Shown here piece by piece: positions 48,839-60,457 of a stretch of 64,000 bases of DNA. How positions within the stretch are numbered: the stretch's first letter is position 1; every line of letters starts with the position of its first letter. This DNA comes from Arabidopsis thaliana. Lineage: Eukaryota; Streptophyta; Magnoliopsida; Brassicales; Brassicaceae. A model generated the notes under the pieces. It saw nothing but the letters and a program-made list of their open reading frames with translations, did not search any database and had not been told where the DNA came from. A program made the translations under genes and the position numbers. The DNA lies in NCBI RefSeq assembly GCF_000001735.4, contig NC_003070.9, positions 21,189,971 to 21,253,970 of the forward strand, in the 5' to 3' direction.

Positions 48839-50407
48839 ATGTCATCGAACCAAGAAAATGCCAAGGAAGAGAAACTCCATGTCAAAATAAAGACGCAGGA
48901 ATTGGATCCAAAAGAGAAGGGGGAAAATGTTGAGGTGGAGATGGAAGTGAAGGCAAAGTCAATTGAGAAGGTTAAAGCAAAGAAAGATGAAGAGAGTAGT
49001 GGAAAATCCAAGAAGGACAAAGAAAAGAAAAAGGGCAAAAACGTGGACTCAGAGGTAAAAGAAGATAAAGATGATGACAAAAAGAAAGATGGAAAAATGG
49101 TCTCCAAGAAACATGAAGAAGGCCATGGAGATCTGGAGGTTAAAGAGAGCGATGTGAAAGTGGAAGAGCATGAGAAGGAACACAAGAAGGGCAAAGAGAA
49201 GAAACACGAGGAGTTAGAAGAAGAAAAAGAAGGTAAAAAGAAGAAGAATAAAAAAGAGAAGGATGAGTCGGGTCCAGAGGAAAAAAATAAGAAGGCAGAT
49301 AAAGAGAAGAAACATGAGGATGTATCACAAGAAAAGGAAGAGTTAGAAGAGGAAGATGGTAAAAAGAACAAGAAGAAAGAGAAAGATGAATCAGGTACAG
49401 AGGAGAAAAAGAAGAAACCAAAAAAAGAAAAGAAACAAAAAGAAGAATCTAAGAGTAATGAAGACAAAAAGGTGAAGGGAAAGAAGGAAAAGGGAGAGAA
49501 GGGTGACCTTGAGAAAGAAGATGAAGAGAAGAAGAAAGAACATGATGAAACAGATCAAGAGATGAAAGAAAAAGATAGTAAAAAGAACAAGAAGAAAGAG
49601 AAAGATGAATCATGTGCGGAGGAAAAAAAGAAGAAGCCCGATAAAGAGAAGAAAGAGAAAGACGAATCTACTGAGAAGGAAGACAAGAAGCTGAAGGGAA
49701 AGAAAGGAAAGGGAGAGAAGCCTGAAAAAGAAGATGAAGGAAAGAAGACGAAAGAACATGATGCAACAGAGCAAGAGATGGATGATGAAGCCGCCGATCA
49801 TAAGGAGGGAAAGAAAAAGAAGAATAAAGATAAGGCGAAGAAGAAGGAAACCGTCATCGATGAGGTATGTGAGAAAGAAACAAAAGACAAAGATGATGAT
49901 GAAGGAGAAACCAAGCAGAAAAAGAATAAGAAAAAGGAGAAGAAGAGCGAAAAGGGCGAAAAAGATGTAAAGGAAGACAAGAAGAAGGAGAATCCCCTTG
50001 AAACTGAAGTGATGTCAAGAGATATAAAATTAGAAGAACCAGAAGCTGAGAAGAAGGAAGAAGATGATACTGAAGAGAAGAAGAAATCTAAAGTAGAAGG
50101 GGGTGAGAGTGAAGAGGGGAAGAAAAAGAAGAAGAAAGATAAAAAGAAGAACAAGAAGAAAGATACAAAGGAACCGAAAATGACGGAGGACGAAGAAGAG
50201 AAGAAAGATGATTCTAAGGACGTTAAAATAGAAGGGTCAAAAGCTAAGGAAGAAAAGAAAGACAAAGATGTGAAGAAAAAGAAGGGTGGTAATGACATCG
50301 GTAAGCTGAAAACGAAGTTGGCGAAGATCGATGAAAAAATAGGAGCCTTAATGGAGGAGAAGGCAGAAATCGAGAATCAGATTAAAGACGCAGAGGGAGA
50401 GCAATGA
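48839..50407 (+). CDS. Lys/Glu/Asp-rich (KED-like) protein, 522 aa
   Basis: One long coding exon, preceded by a probable 0.85-kb 5'-UTR intron (47980-48832). Almost the whole protein is charged repeats of the type EEKKKKPDKEKKEKDES, with recurring KKNKKKEKDES(G/C)(T/A)EEKKKK blocks near residues 140-260. The last ~35 residues (about 485-519) form a conventional heptad-like helix (KLKTKLAKIDEKIGALMEEK). The protein should be disordered or form extended single alpha-helix. Similar KED proteins are wound-induced in tobacco. At1g56660 from memory, with no proven function. The long open frames on the opposite strand are shadows of its purine-rich coding strand. Confidence 0.88.
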   Translation: MSSNQENAKEEKLHVKIKTQELDPKEKGENVEVEMEVKAKSIEKVKAKKDEESSGKSKKDKEKKKGKNVDSEVKEDKDDDKKKDGKMVSKKHEEGHGDLEVKESDVKVEEHEKEHKKGKEKKHEELEEEKEGKKKKNKKEKDESGPEEKNKKADKEKKHEDVSQEKEELEEEDGKKNKKKEKDESGTEEKKKKPKKEKKQKEESKSNEDKKVKGKKEKGEKGDLEKEDEEKKKEHDETDQEMKEKDSKKNKKKEKDESCAEEKKKKPDKEKKEKDESTEKEDKKLKGKKGKGEKPEKEDEGKKTKEHDATEQEMDDEAADHKEGKKKKNKDKAKKKETVIDEVCEKETKDKDDDEGETKQKKNKKKEKKSEKGEKDVKEDKKKENPLETEVMSRDIKLEEPEAEKKEEDDTEEKKKSKVEGGESEEGKKKKKKDKKKNKKKDTKEPKMTEDEEEKKDDSKDVKIEGSKAKEEKKDKDVKKKKGGNDIGKLKTKLAKIDEKIGALMEEKAEIENQIKDAEGEQ

Positions 50408-51717
50408 TGTGATGATTGTGGAACATAAAAAAATGATGGGAGCAGCTTAATGTTATGTAACTGAACTTGATAATATGGACTTGGCAACATCCACAGAGAA
50501 GCTAAGGCTACATGTCTCTTGGTACATTTGCACTTAACTTAAATTTTTTTTTTCCTTTTCCTTTTATGTTGAGTTGTGACATATTACAAAGTTTTTTTCT
50601 GGCTAAATAATATATGTTTTCTTTGATATATTACAAAGTTGCATAATCTATCGATATAAAGCTAGATTTTTCAAACCAAATTCAGTTGGCTCAACCGATT
50701 AGATGGATATTGTTAATATGCTATGTTTGCGGGCTTGCCTTAAGTACTATCAAAGGAGGCATGGACCATAAAAAAAATTTGGATGATAGAATGTGATATT
50801 AATGGTAATGAAAACTCATCAAAAGCTTTTATAAACATAGGCAAACATCTTCTCTAGACTTGACAAAGAAAAGAAGAGGTGGTCCTTAATTTCATTTTGC
50901 AAAGGAGACATGAGAACTGTGATTTCCAAAGATAAAGCCTATTTCACGTTACCATTTCGTTCCTTGCGGTCAACATACTTCACATACATATTTCCTATTT
51001 TCTATATTTCATGTATCAAAATTTTATTAACGTAAACATATATTTTCTTTTAGCTGATTTAGTTTAGATTTGTAATTTTGTTTCTGGATCGAGGAAATTT
51101 TTTTCTTTCACCAGCTTGTCTCTGGGATTTAAATGTGTCATCCAGATTTGTATCTTAGTTTGTAAAATTGTAACCGTGTGGTTTCACATCCTTTTCCAGT
51201 GTTCTGAAAAACAGTCAAAACGATTGTTTAGACCTACGCGGCAGGTAACGTCTAAACCATAAAAGTTATATTTTATGCATTTAGAATTATACATTTTTAG
51301 TATTAAACAGATTTAAACAATCTTAAATAGTTTTACGCTTTAAATCGTCTAGATCTCCGATTAGGGGTTTTAGACATAATAAATAAAAGTATACCGAAAT
51401 TCATATCAAATAAATATGAACATAAATCATTTACTTAGATCATATCAAAGATTTGAACTGTAAATCATTCACTTAATTCATATCAAACAACATATAAACG
51501 TTTTATAATTCAAAAGAAAAAAAAAAACATATTTCCAAGTCATAAAAGATTCTCGTCCTATAAATAACCACAATAAACGATGGAGTAATAGTTTTGTCAG
51601 AGAGAATAATCTGTGCAAATCTACACCACTCTTATAGTTCATTTTTTAATATTCTTTGGACCACACTAAATATAAAAGTTATAGAGGTAAACTCTCTTCA
51701 CTACCAAAGTTTCTCCA
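50408..51717. other. Intergenic between KED-like and GDSL genes
   Basis: 3' region of the KED-like gene, then AT-rich DNA. TATA-like AATATAAAAG at 51668-51677 lies about 45 bp upstream of the GDSL ATG. No other gene seen. Confidence 0.4.
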
Positions 51718-53995
51718 ATGGCTACTCTCTTTCTCTACTCTAACACATTTTCCTTCTTCTTTATTACACTCGTGTCGTTAGCTCTTCTAATTCTCCGGCA
51801 ACCCTCTAGGGCGGCGAGTTGTACAGCTCGGCCGGTGATTTTTAACTTTGGAGATTCTAATTCAGATACAGGAGGACTTGTTGCTGGACTTGGTTACCCC
51901 ATTGGCTTCCCAAATGGACGCTTATTTTTCCGGCGATCTACCGGTCGTTTGTCCGACGGACGTCTTCTCATCGATTTCCTATGTAAGTAGAACAAAAAAC
52001 TTGTTTTTGATAAATGATAGTGATCTCTACCGTACGTTTACTTTTGGATGTACGGTCCAGATTGTGTTAAGACATAAATGTCGGTGCGTCGCAGGTGTGA
52101 TCCATAAGAAAAAACAAAAAAAAATCGGTCATTGAAAATCAGAATCTAGTAGAACAAAGTGGGTTCCATGTAGCACATGTTAGAAGTCAATTTATGTTTT
52201 GGTTTGTTTTAGTTGAATTTCTTGGTTTGGTTTGGTTTGGTTTGGTTTGAGTTTCGATTCAGTTTGGTTTTATCGTCAATTCATAATTACATTTGGTCTG
52301 TTTTATTTGAAATTTGTTAATTTGGTTTGGTTTGAGTTTAGATTCAGTTTGGTTTCAGAGTAAATTATTTTTTTTGGTTTGTTTTAGTTGAAATTTGTTG
52401 ATTCGGTTTGGTTTGAGTTTAGATTTAGTTTGGGTTAAGAGTCAATTAAATTTTTGGTTTGTTTTAGTTGAAATTTGTTGGTTTGGTTTGATTTGAGTTT
52501 ATTTCAGTTTCGTTTTAGATAAAATAGTATAACCAAAATAAATAAAAATAACTCATTATTTTCGTTAATGCTGTAAACTTTTAGTATATCTTATAAAAAA
52601 AAATCTTATGTATTCAAACATATTAATTCTAATAAATAATTGTTAATTCGATTTGATTGCACAAAATTTGGTTTTGGTTTAGTTTTGGTTAGCATAATTT
52701 GATATTGAGATTTCTATAACGGGTCATACAAACAATTGTTAACGTAATTCAACAAAAATATATAGCTCAAGTTAGTTCAATTATCATATAGATAATTTTT
52801 TATATGCGAACCAAATTTATATATTTATGTTCGTGTTATTCATTTAAATCTGGTAAATGGATGTACTAGCAATGGAATAATGCATATGCAGGTCAGAGTT
52901 TGAATACAAGTCTTTTGAGGCCATACTTAGATTCATTGGGTAGAACAAGGTTTCAAAATGGTGCAAATTTTGCAATTGCTGGATCCCCAACTCTTCCCAA
53001 AAACGTCCCTTTCTCGCTTAACATTCAGGTCAAGCAGTTCAGCCATTTCAAATCCCGATCACTCGAGCTCGCTTCTAGTTCAAGTAAACCTACCTCATCC
53101 CAAATCATTATTATTTATCCTAAGTTCTTAATCAGTTAATGATCTTGACTAGAGTTAGCATTTGTGTTTTCTAGATTCATTAAAGGGCATGTTCATAAGC
53201 AACAATGGATTCAAAAACGCGTTGTACATGATCGATATTGGACAGAACGACATTGCGCGTTCATTCGCTAGAGGCAACTCGTATTCTCAGACGGTTAAGT
53301 TGATTCCACAAATTATTACGGAAATAAAAAGCAGCATAAAGGTGAGTTTATTCGCCTTAATATAACTTTAGAGTATGCACCATGTAACCTTTAAAAATGG
53401 GTTTTATGGTCTCCAGAGATTGTATGATGAAGGAGGAAGGAGATTCTGGATTCACAACACTGGTCCATTGGGTTGTCTACCTCAAAAACTTTCTATGGTT
53501 AAGAGCAAAGATCTCGACCAGCACGGTTGCTTAGTCAGTTACAACTCGGCAGCAACTCTGTTTAACCAAGGATTGGATCATATGTGTGAGGAGCTGAGGA
53601 CCGAACTACGAGATGCCACCATAATCTATATTGACATATACGCTATCAAATACAGTCTTATTGCAAACTCCAACCAATACGGTTAAGTAGAGTTACTATT
53701 TACCCGTACCATTAGTAGATAAATGAGATGGTTATATCTTAACTTTACTTAGCTCAATACAGGTTTTAAGAGTCCGTTGATGGCGTGTTGTGGATACGGA
53801 GGGACTCCATACAACTACAATGTGAAGATAACATGTGGGCACAAAGGCTCTAATGTATGTGAGGAAGGGTCGCGTTTCATAAGCTGGGATGGGATTCATT
53901 ACACCGAGACAGCTAATGCCATTGTAGCCATGAAAGTTCTTTCAATGCATTACTCTAAGCCACCAACTCCGTTCCATTTCTTCTGCCGTCGCTAA
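51718..53995 (+). CDS. GDSL-type esterase/lipase
   Basis: Secreted SGNH-family hydrolase. Five exons (51718-51982, 52892-53083, 53175-53341, 53417-53681, 53763-53995) give 373 aa. An N-terminal signal peptide (about 1-34) precedes block I, FNFGDSNSDTGG, with nucleophile Ser47; the usual GDSL Leu is Asn here, as in many plant members. Block III GQND is present (MIDIGQNDIARSF). Block V, near the C-terminus, is DGIHYTETAN with the catalytic Asp and His. Intron 1 (51983-52891) is long and contains a tandem repeat. At1g56670 from memory. Substrate unknown; related enzymes act on fucosylated xyloglucan or acyl esters. Confidence 0.92.
52196..52515. repeat. GGTTTGGTTT-rich tandem repeat in GDSL intron 1 (4 units)
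   Basis: Units starting (A/T)TTGGT(T/C)TGTTTTA(G/T)TTGAA lie at about 52198, 52293, 52374 and 52457, a period of 82-95 bp. Each contains runs of TTGGT followed by GAGTTT(A/C)GATTCAGTTTGG. It is a minisatellite or tandem relic of an element in the first intron. Confidence 0.75.
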
Positions 53996-54348
53996 GAACC
54001 AAATTTATTATTCTTTTGCTTATTTCTAACTTGGACGATTTTTTTTAATAGTAAAACTTTCTAGTTGTAATCAAATCACTAGGGAAATAATAGAAGAGTG
54101 TGTTGTAATAGTTTCTTATACAACTGTTATAATTTGTACCATTATGAAAAAAACCTATCTCCGATTTGCTGAAACAAAATATTATAATGTTGTAAGGGTT
54201 TTGAGACGGAATTATGTGAATTGATATAACAAATAACGATATAACATCTCTATATATTTCTGTATAAACCAAGCGCACCAATCTGGTTTTAGGTGGAATT
54301 ATATTTCCCAAACCGGAATTATATTTCTTTTTCGTGTTACATTGAGGG
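53996..54348. other. GDSL 3' flank up to the copia insertion
   Basis: 3' region. No gene is visible on either strand. The copia target duplication begins at 54349. Confidence 0.4.
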
Positions 54349-54353
54349 CTCCT

Positions 54354-54488
54354 TGTCAAGAATCAATCGAGGTTGTGAAAAGAAGATTCTTATTGATTAC
54401 GGCAAGAGGCAATGCCTTTATATACACGATAAGTTTAGACCTAGTTAATCTATACAATATAAATGGGCTAAGGCCACACAGCCCAACA
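54354..54488 (-). repeat. 3' LTR of the copia element
   Basis: 135 bp, identical to the 5' LTR. The polypurine tract TTGAGGAGGGG (minus strand, 54499-54489) ends exactly at its border. Confidence 0.93.
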
Positions 54489-54495
54489 CCCCTCC

Positions 54496-57400
54496 TCAAG
54501 CTGGTATATGGAGATTGCAGATACCAAGCTTGGCAAGAAAGTCTGCAAACTCTTTTCGTCCTAAGGCTTTAGTGAGAATGTCCGCTAGCTGAGAAGTGGT
54601 TGAGACGTGCTTAGTAGCGATAGTGCCATTGACGAGCTCATCGCGAATGAAATGGACGTCTCGACGCACATGTTTAGTGCGAGCATGATAGACAGGATTA
54701 GCAGCAAGACTTATGGCTGATAAACTATCTGAATGGAGTGTGGTAGGAGCAGTACACGGAATACCGAGAGCGGGAAGTAATTCACGGATCCATATGATTT
54801 CACTCACTGTTTCTGCCATAGCCCTGTATTCAGCTTCGGCAGAAGAGCGGGAAACAACATTTTGTTTCTGTGTCTTCCAAGATAAAGGAGAGCCACCCAA
54901 CTGAATAAACCAACCGGTGAGAGATCGATCTGAATGAGGACATGCTCCAAAGTCTGAATCGCACCAGGCAGAGAGAACCAAAGGTGTATTAGCACGTAGG
55001 AGAATACCTTGACCAGGACTAGACTTTAGATATCTGACGACGCGAAGAGCAGCTTCCCAATGAGCCGGTTTAGGATTATGCATGAACTGTGAGAGAATAT
55101 GAATAACATATGATAATTCAGGCCTCGTAGTCGCAAGATAAATAATGCGCCCAACTAGACGACGGTATCGAAGTGGGTCATCTATTGTTTCACCAGTGGC
55201 AAAAGCAAGCTTATGATTTTGGTCCAATGGAAAAGAAGCCGGTTTAACACCAAGGAGACCCGTTTCTGTGATAATGTCAAGTGCGTACTTTCGTTGGCAT
55301 AAGTAGATACCTTCAGGACTCCGAGCAACCTCAATTCCCAAGAAGTACCGCAAAATTCCAAGATCCTTCATATAGAAACAAGAGCTTAAGTAATGTTTAA
55401 ACTCTGTAATCACAGCAATAGTAGTACCCGTGATGATCAAATCGTCCACGTATACTAAAACATGAAGTCGAACTCCGTTTTTGTGAAAGATAAACAAAGA
55501 GTAATCTGAAATATCTTGAATAAAACCGTAGTTCTTCAATGCCGATGTGAGCTTTGCGAACCAACAACGAGGAGCTTGTTTGAGACCATACAAAGATTTG
55601 CGTAAACGACATACTTTTGTCTTGTCACCAGTACGAAATCCCGGAGGAAATTGCATGTATACCTCTTCGTCAAGATCACCATGGAGAAACGCGTTGTGAA
55701 CATCCATTTGATGAACCTCCCAGTCAAGTGAAACAACTTGCTGAAGAAAAGCGCGGACTGTGACCATTTTCGCAACCGGAGCAAAAGTTTCTGTGTAATC
55801 AAGACCTTCGGTTTGATTGTTACCAAGAACAACCAAACGTGCTTTGTGTCGTTCAAGTGTGCCGTCAGATTTGTATTTTAGACGAAACACCCATTTACAA
55901 CCAAGAGCTTTCTTCCCTGGAGGCAAGTCTTCGACTGTCCAAGTACCAAGATTTTCAAGCGAACCAATTTCATGTGAAACCGCACCCTTCCAATGATCAT
56001 CAAGCATAGCTTCGTTATAGTTTCGAGGCTCATTTCCAGATGTAATAGCGAGAATATATGCTTGATAATTATCTGAGAAACGTGAACTAGAGATGTAGTT
56101 GTCCAAAGGATACGGAGTCGCGGAAGGGAATGGTTGATGAAGAAGAGTCGTGACGTAGTCAGCAAGTTTAACAGGAGGTCTCTTTGGACGATGACCTTTA
56201 CCGAGAAGCTCTAGTTGAACTGCTGGAGGGTGTACAGGAGATGACGATGAAGCAGGAGATTCTGTAGCAGTGGGAGAAAACTCATCTTCATCATCAGGAA
56301 AAAAATCCATAGAGGTTGAATCCTCAAGATCAGTGGTAATATCCTCAATGGTGTCTATCGCAGCTGAGGTTGTAGTTGAAGATACAGGAGTGACCGGAGA
56401 AGACGGAGTAACCGGAGAAGACGGACTAACCGGAGAAGACGGAGTAACCGGAGAAGACGGAGTGACCGGAGAAGATGGAGTAGCCGGAGAAGACGGAGTG
56501 ACCGGAGGAGTCATAGAGATTTCTTCTAATTCAGATGAATCAACGAGAACCGGATCAAGTGATGGTGACGAATCCATAACAGAGATAGGGAAATGAAACT
56601 CTGTTTCACGGAAAACTACATCACGTGAAACTGAAACCACACCAGTTTCTATATTATAGACCCTCCATCCTTTCTTTGCAAATGGATAACCAAGAAAAAT
56701 GGATTTATTGCTACGACTGGCAAATTTATCTCCTCCATGCTTCAGATTATGAACATAACAAATACATCCAAAAATGCGAATATGCTGCAGTGGTGGAGGA
56801 CGATTATATATGAGCTCAAATGGTGTCTTTCCCTTAAGTAATGGAGTTGGAGTTCTGTTAATGAGATATGCTGCAGTAAGAGCACAATAACTCCAAAACT
56901 CAATAGGTAAACCAGACTGAAATCGGAGAGCACGAGCAACATTAAGGATATGGCGGTGTTTGCGTTCAACGCGACCATTTTGTTGAGGAGTACCTACACA
57001 AGAAGTTTCATGTATGATTCCTTTTTGTGCAAAGAAATCCGAGAGACAAATAAACTCAGAACCATTATCACTTCGGATCATCTTGATGTTGGTAGTGTAT
57101 TGTCGTTCTACTAGAGCGATGAAGTTTTTGAGATGCTTTGGAGCTTCTTGTTTCGATGGTAAGAGGTATAACCATACTGCTCGAGAATAATCATCAACTA
57201 GAGTAAGAAAATAACGAGAGCCGCATATTGAAGTGGTTCTATACGGACCCCAGAGATCACAATGCACTAATTCAAAAGCAAAACTCGTCTTATTACTGCT
57301 CAAAGGAAAAGGATCTCTAGTCTGTTTAGCTTGAATACAGATTTCGCAAGTCTTTGAATCAAAAGTACTACTAGTAACATCAGAAAAAGGTAACAAATGC

Positions 57401-58956
57401 AAAGCCTTCGAGGATGGATGTCCTAAACGTTGGTGCCATAACTGTGAAGACGGCAAAGCCTTACTAGTCACCGCAGCTGCTGTTTCCACTCCTCGGAAAA
57501 AATATAAGCCATTCAGCTCTCTACCTGCTCCAATCAGCATCAGAGTGGTGCGGTCCTGGACAATGCAAACTTTGTCAGTGATCTGAAAAATGCAGCGACG
57601 TGTTCTAGTCAGTTGTGAAACGGAGATGAGATGGCAGTGAAGACCATCAACAAACAGAACATCTTGAAGATCTAAAGAAGAGCCTAACTGAACACTGCCT
57701 TGTTTTGTAGCGGTTGTAAAACGTCCATCAGGAAGTTTAATCAAAACAGGAGGCATATCACAAACATTACGGAGAAATGCAAGAGAACCAGTCATATGAT
57801 TTGTGGCTCCAGAATCAATTATCCAAGATTCAAGAAAATACTTACCAGACTGATGATCATTTGAGGTAGATTTCCGTTCCTCAAGAATCGTTTGTAAAAT
57901 TTTCCATTGTGAATCATTCAGCCCACTAAGTCCTATGCGATCATCTGATGTCAATGGAGAAGTGAGCGATGAATTCGTAACAACATTGGCAGCCATTCCA
58001 GAAGAAGCGACATGATTAATAGAAGATCCACGACCATGACTCTGTTTTCCTTTGAACGAACTTAAACCACCACGTGAAGAAGATGCAGTGTTTTTAAGAC
58101 GCAATTTTTCTTCGAGCCAAGGAGGATACCCGATTAATTTGAAACATTGTTCGGCGAGATGACCAACACGGCCACAATTACTACAGACTCTGTTTTCTGA
58201 AGAATCTCGAGGTCGTGAAGTAGTTTGGACCGCGAAGCTAACACCGTCAACCCTCTCGTTATGTAAGCGACTCAAGGATTTGGATTCTTCGTCTTGTGTC
58301 AAAGCATTGTAAGCTTCCTCGAGAGAAGGTAGTGGCACTCGAGAGAGAAGAGCCGACTTGACAGCTCCGTACACAGATTCATCAAGTCCCATAAGAAACT
58401 GATGCAATTTGTCTTCTTCACGTTCTTTTCTGACGTCGTCCATGGTTTTAGCTTGTTGGTAATCCGCCAAGCTACGCCACAGTTGAGAGAGACGGCCGTA
58501 GTAAGTTTCAATGGCCACTCCTTTTTGACGACAGGTTGCTAACTCTGTTTTGAGTCGCTGAACACGTTGTCCATTCTTGACACCAAAGCGTTTCTGAATG
58601 TGTGTCCAGAGCTCATGAGAATCGTCGAGATGAGACATAGATGTGGAAACAGTTTCATCGATGGTGAGCTTCATCCATGAAACCACAAGAGCATTGTTGG
58701 CAGTCCAATCTTCGAAATCGGGATCTGTCTCAACTGGTTGTGGAATAGATCCATCAGCAAACCCAAATTTCTTTCTAGCTTTCAACGCCAAACGAAGATT
58801 TGTGGCCCATTCGTCGTAGTTGGGTCCACGAAGCAACGGTTTGGAGATGAGAGTTCCGGGATTATCACCGGATGTGAGATCATATGGCGAGATTGTACGC
58901 CTTGTTTCAGTCCTAGCTGGTGTGGTGGAGCTAGCGAGAGCCAATTCAGTACTCAT
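54496..58956 (-). CDS. Copia gag-pol polyprotein, 1486 aa
   Basis: A single unbroken frame with domains in Ty1/copia order. Gag region (about 30-230) is followed by a zinc knuckle [14 protein letters not shown] (258-271). Protease is [13 protein letters not shown] (Asp381). GAG-pre-integrase is [14 protein letters not shown]. Integrase has HCD (Asp567), RSDNGSEF (Asp630) and RVERKH (Glu664), a D-x33-E spacing slightly shorter than the usual 35. Reverse transcriptase has KARLVVLGN and YVDD (1169-1172). RNase H has [11 protein letters not shown] and [10 protein letters not shown]. Between integrase and RT is a Ser-Pro-Val-Thr-Pro repeat (about 815-856). The stop sits three bases inside the polypurine tract. 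No frameshift is needed, so gag and pol are made as one product. Confidence 0.95.
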   Translation of the reverse strand: MSTELALASSTTPARTETRRTISPYDLTSGDNPGTLISKPLLRGPNYDEWATNLRLALKARKKFGFADGSIPQPVETDPDFEDWTANNALVVSWMKLTIDETVSTSMSHLDDSHELWTHIQKRFGVKNGQRVQRLKTELATCRQKGVAIETYYGRLSQLWRSLADYQQAKTMDDVRKEREEDKLHQFLMGLDESVYGAVKSALLSRVPLPSLEEAYNALTQDEESKSLSRLHNERVDGVSFAVQTTSRPRDSSENRVCSNCGRVGHLAEQCFKLIGYPPWLEEKLRLKNTASSSRGGLSSFKGKQSHGRGSSINHVASSGMAANVVTNSSLTSPLTSDDRIGLSGLNDSQWKILQTILEERKSTSNDHQSGKYFLESWIIDSGATNHMTGSLAFLRNVCDMPPVLIKLPDGRFTTATKQGSVQLGSSLDLQDVLFVDGLHCHLISVSQLTRTRRCIFQITDKVCIVQDRTTLMLIGAGRELNGLYFFRGVETAAAVTSKALPSSQLWHQRLGHPSSKALHLLPFSDVTSSTFDSKTCEICIQAKQTRDPFPLSSNKTSFAFELVHCDLWGPYRTTSICGSRYFLTLVDDYSRAVWLYLLPSKQEAPKHLKNFIALVERQYTTNIKMIRSDNGSEFICLSDFFAQKGIIHETSCVGTPQQNGRVERKHRHILNVARALRFQSGLPIEFWSYCALTAAYLINRTPTPLLKGKTPFELIYNRPPPLQHIRIFGCICYVHNLKHGGDKFASRSNKSIFLGYPFAKKGWRVYNIETGVVSVSRDVVFRETEFHFPISVMDSSPSLDPVLVDSSELEEISMTPPVTPSSPATPSSPVTPSSPVTPSSPVSPSSPVTPSSPVTPVSSTTTSAAIDTIEDITTDLEDSTSMDFFPDDEDEFSPTATESPASSSSPVHPPAVQLELLGKGHRPKRPPVKLADYVTTLLHQPFPSATPYPLDNYISSSRFSDNYQAYILAITSGNEPRNYNEAMLDDHWKGAVSHEIGSLENLGTWTVEDLPPGKKALGCKWVFRLKYKSDGTLERHKARLVVLGNNQTEGLDYTETFAPVAKMVTVRAFLQQVVSLDWEVHQMDVHNAFLHGDLDEEVYMQFPPGFRTGDKTKVCRLRKSLYGLKQAPRCWFAKLTSALKNYGFIQDISDYSLFIFHKNGVRLHVLVYVDDLIITGTTIAVITEFKHYLSSCFYMKDLGILRYFLGIEVARSPEGIYLCQRKYALDIITETGLLGVKPASFPLDQNHKLAFATGETIDDPLRYRRLVGRIIYLATTRPELSYVIHILSQFMHNPKPAHWEAALRVVRYLKSSPGQGILLRANTPLVLSAWCDSDFGACPHSDRSLTGWFIQLGGSPLSWKTQKQNVVSRSSAEAEYRAMAETVSEIIWIRELLPALGIPCTAPTTLHSDSLSAISLAANPVYHARTKHVRRDVHFIRDELVNGTIATKHVSTTSQLADILTKALGRKEFADFLAKLGICNLHIPA
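56390..56511. repeat. 18-bp minisatellite in the copia ORF (about 7 units)
   Basis: Unit GTAACCGGAGAAGACGGA repeated in frame, encoding SSPVTP-type hexapeptides on the minus strand as a flexible linker between integrase and reverse transcriptase. Copy number may vary between insertions. Confidence 0.9.
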
Positions 58957-59081
58957 GATGAACGGAGAGTTTGATGCAAGTATTAAGTAGAGAAGTTAGA
59001 AGGAATAAGAAAGCGATCTCTTATAGCGGAAGGAGAGATCACAGAATCGATCACAAAAACCTTTTAGTAGTTAGGTATTGT

Positions 59082-59093
59082 GCTCTGATACCA
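59082..59093 (-). other. Primer-binding site (initiator tRNA-Met)
   Basis: TGGTATCAGAGC on the minus strand, directly adjacent to the 5' LTR end, the standard PBS of plant copia elements. Confidence 0.92.
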
Positions 59094-59228
59094 TGTCAAG
59101 AATCAATCGAGGTTGTGAAAAGAAGATTCTTATTGATTACGGCAAGAGGCAATGCCTTTATATACACGATAAGTTTAGACCTAGTTAATCTATACAATAT
59201 AAATGGGCTAAGGCCACACAGCCCAACA
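59094..59228 (-). repeat. 5' LTR of the copia element
   Basis: 135 bp, identical to the 3' LTR at 54354-54488. The promoter is expected here: on the minus strand a TATA-like TATATAAAGG occurs inside the LTR. Confidence 0.93.
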
Positions 59229-59233
59229 CTCCT

Positions 59234-60457
59234 CCCACACCGAACATGCAACCCAAGCGCACCTCCCTATGCCAACCTTTTTCGACCTAGGCACTGGTAC
59301 CAATTCAAAAGAAATATATCAAACGTACTAACTTATGTTTAGAAAACTAGCTCAAAAACAAAACACCAAAAGCTCTTATTCTCAACTTCACAAGTCAACA
59401 CTGATATACATAGTAGTTGTACATCTTTGCTATTCATATTTCTATTAGAACTAGATAACTCTTAATTCTATTACATGCATAAAACCTATCTTATATTCTT
59501 ATCCTAACCAATCTTGTTAGAGAAATCTTAGGTTGCAAGCAATATTTGAATCTTATCCAACATTTTGCCTCGTAAGCTATAACTTGGCCTTAGTCATGTC
59601 TTGAACTCCTATCAAGCTTCTCATCTTACTAAGATTGATATGTGCCAAAGTTTTAGTTAAGATTTATGTGTTTAGTTAAAAACTGTTACTTACACCTACA
59701 AACCAACTCTACGTCATTAAACACGTGTTAGCTGACTCATCAGCCCATTAATTACGATATTGAAATAACACTAAATATCAAGTTTGAGTATGTGTTGGAA
59801 TTTACTCTACAAATTTTTTCAGGTCAAAAATACACTCTGTAAATTGTACAAAATACCATATTCCCCCTCTAGACAAGGGAACCCGAAAGTTCAGTCTAGA
59901 ACTCGCAGAAGGCTGCTTATCGAGGAAAGACAATTGAGGCCCATTATAAACCCTGAGAGAGAAAGTCTATAAGAGATCCGAAGTGAATTCAAATTCGAAC
60001 GTTCTTGGCTTCTTGCATTGATTATCAAATCAAAATCGACACATTTGTTAGTCGTTTATTATTGTTTTGTATTCCAAAAATCAAAATATTTTGGACACTT
60101 AGATTATTATATTATTACTATGTATTTAAATTGTGGGTATGTTTGGATACAAGTTTGGGTTTGAGTTTGGATTCGATTTAGATTCAATCGGGTTTTGGAC
60201 GGGTGATCGGATTCGGATATTATGCCCACCCTAGCCTGGTTGCCTTCCATATATCCGTTGGCACATGTATCACAGTATCAATACTTGTAGCCATTATTTT
60301 ATTTTTTTCCATTTGTGATATTATTACATATTATATTCTCACCTGATGACTTTTAATCTTTAAAACTGGAAACACCACAATCGAAACCTTTAATTATTGG
60401 AAACATTACAATCGACAACTTAAATTAAGTTAAACGTACTATCACATGGAATGCCTT
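59234..60457. other. Intergenic beyond the copia element
   Basis: At 60140-60235 there is a GTTTGGGTTTGAG...CGGGTGATCGGATTCGG tract ending TATGCCCACCCTAG, like the end of a non-autonomous element such as the one in MYB copy A. The other end was not found. No gene seen. Confidence 0.35.

Larger units (their letters stand above)
54354..59228 (-). mobile_element. Complete Ty1/copia LTR retrotransposon, 4875 bp
   Basis: Flanked by a perfect 5-bp target duplication CTCCT (54349-54353 and 59229-59233). Two LTRs of 135 bp start TG and end CA and are identical over their whole length. Reading on the minus strand, the primer-binding site TGGTATCAGAGC follows the 5' LTR directly (59093-59082), matching initiator tRNA-Met. 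One polyprotein frame runs almost to the polypurine tract beside the 3' LTR. All parts needed for transposition look present, and LTR identity indicates a very recent insertion. At1g56675 from memory is annotated as a copia element. Confidence 0.95.

Noticed and set aside
48826..50298. Long minus-strand frames rich in Ser and Phe opposite the KED-type gene
   Set aside because: Complement of purine-rich Lys/Glu codons gives Phe/Leu/Ser codons without stops; a shadow of the real gene.
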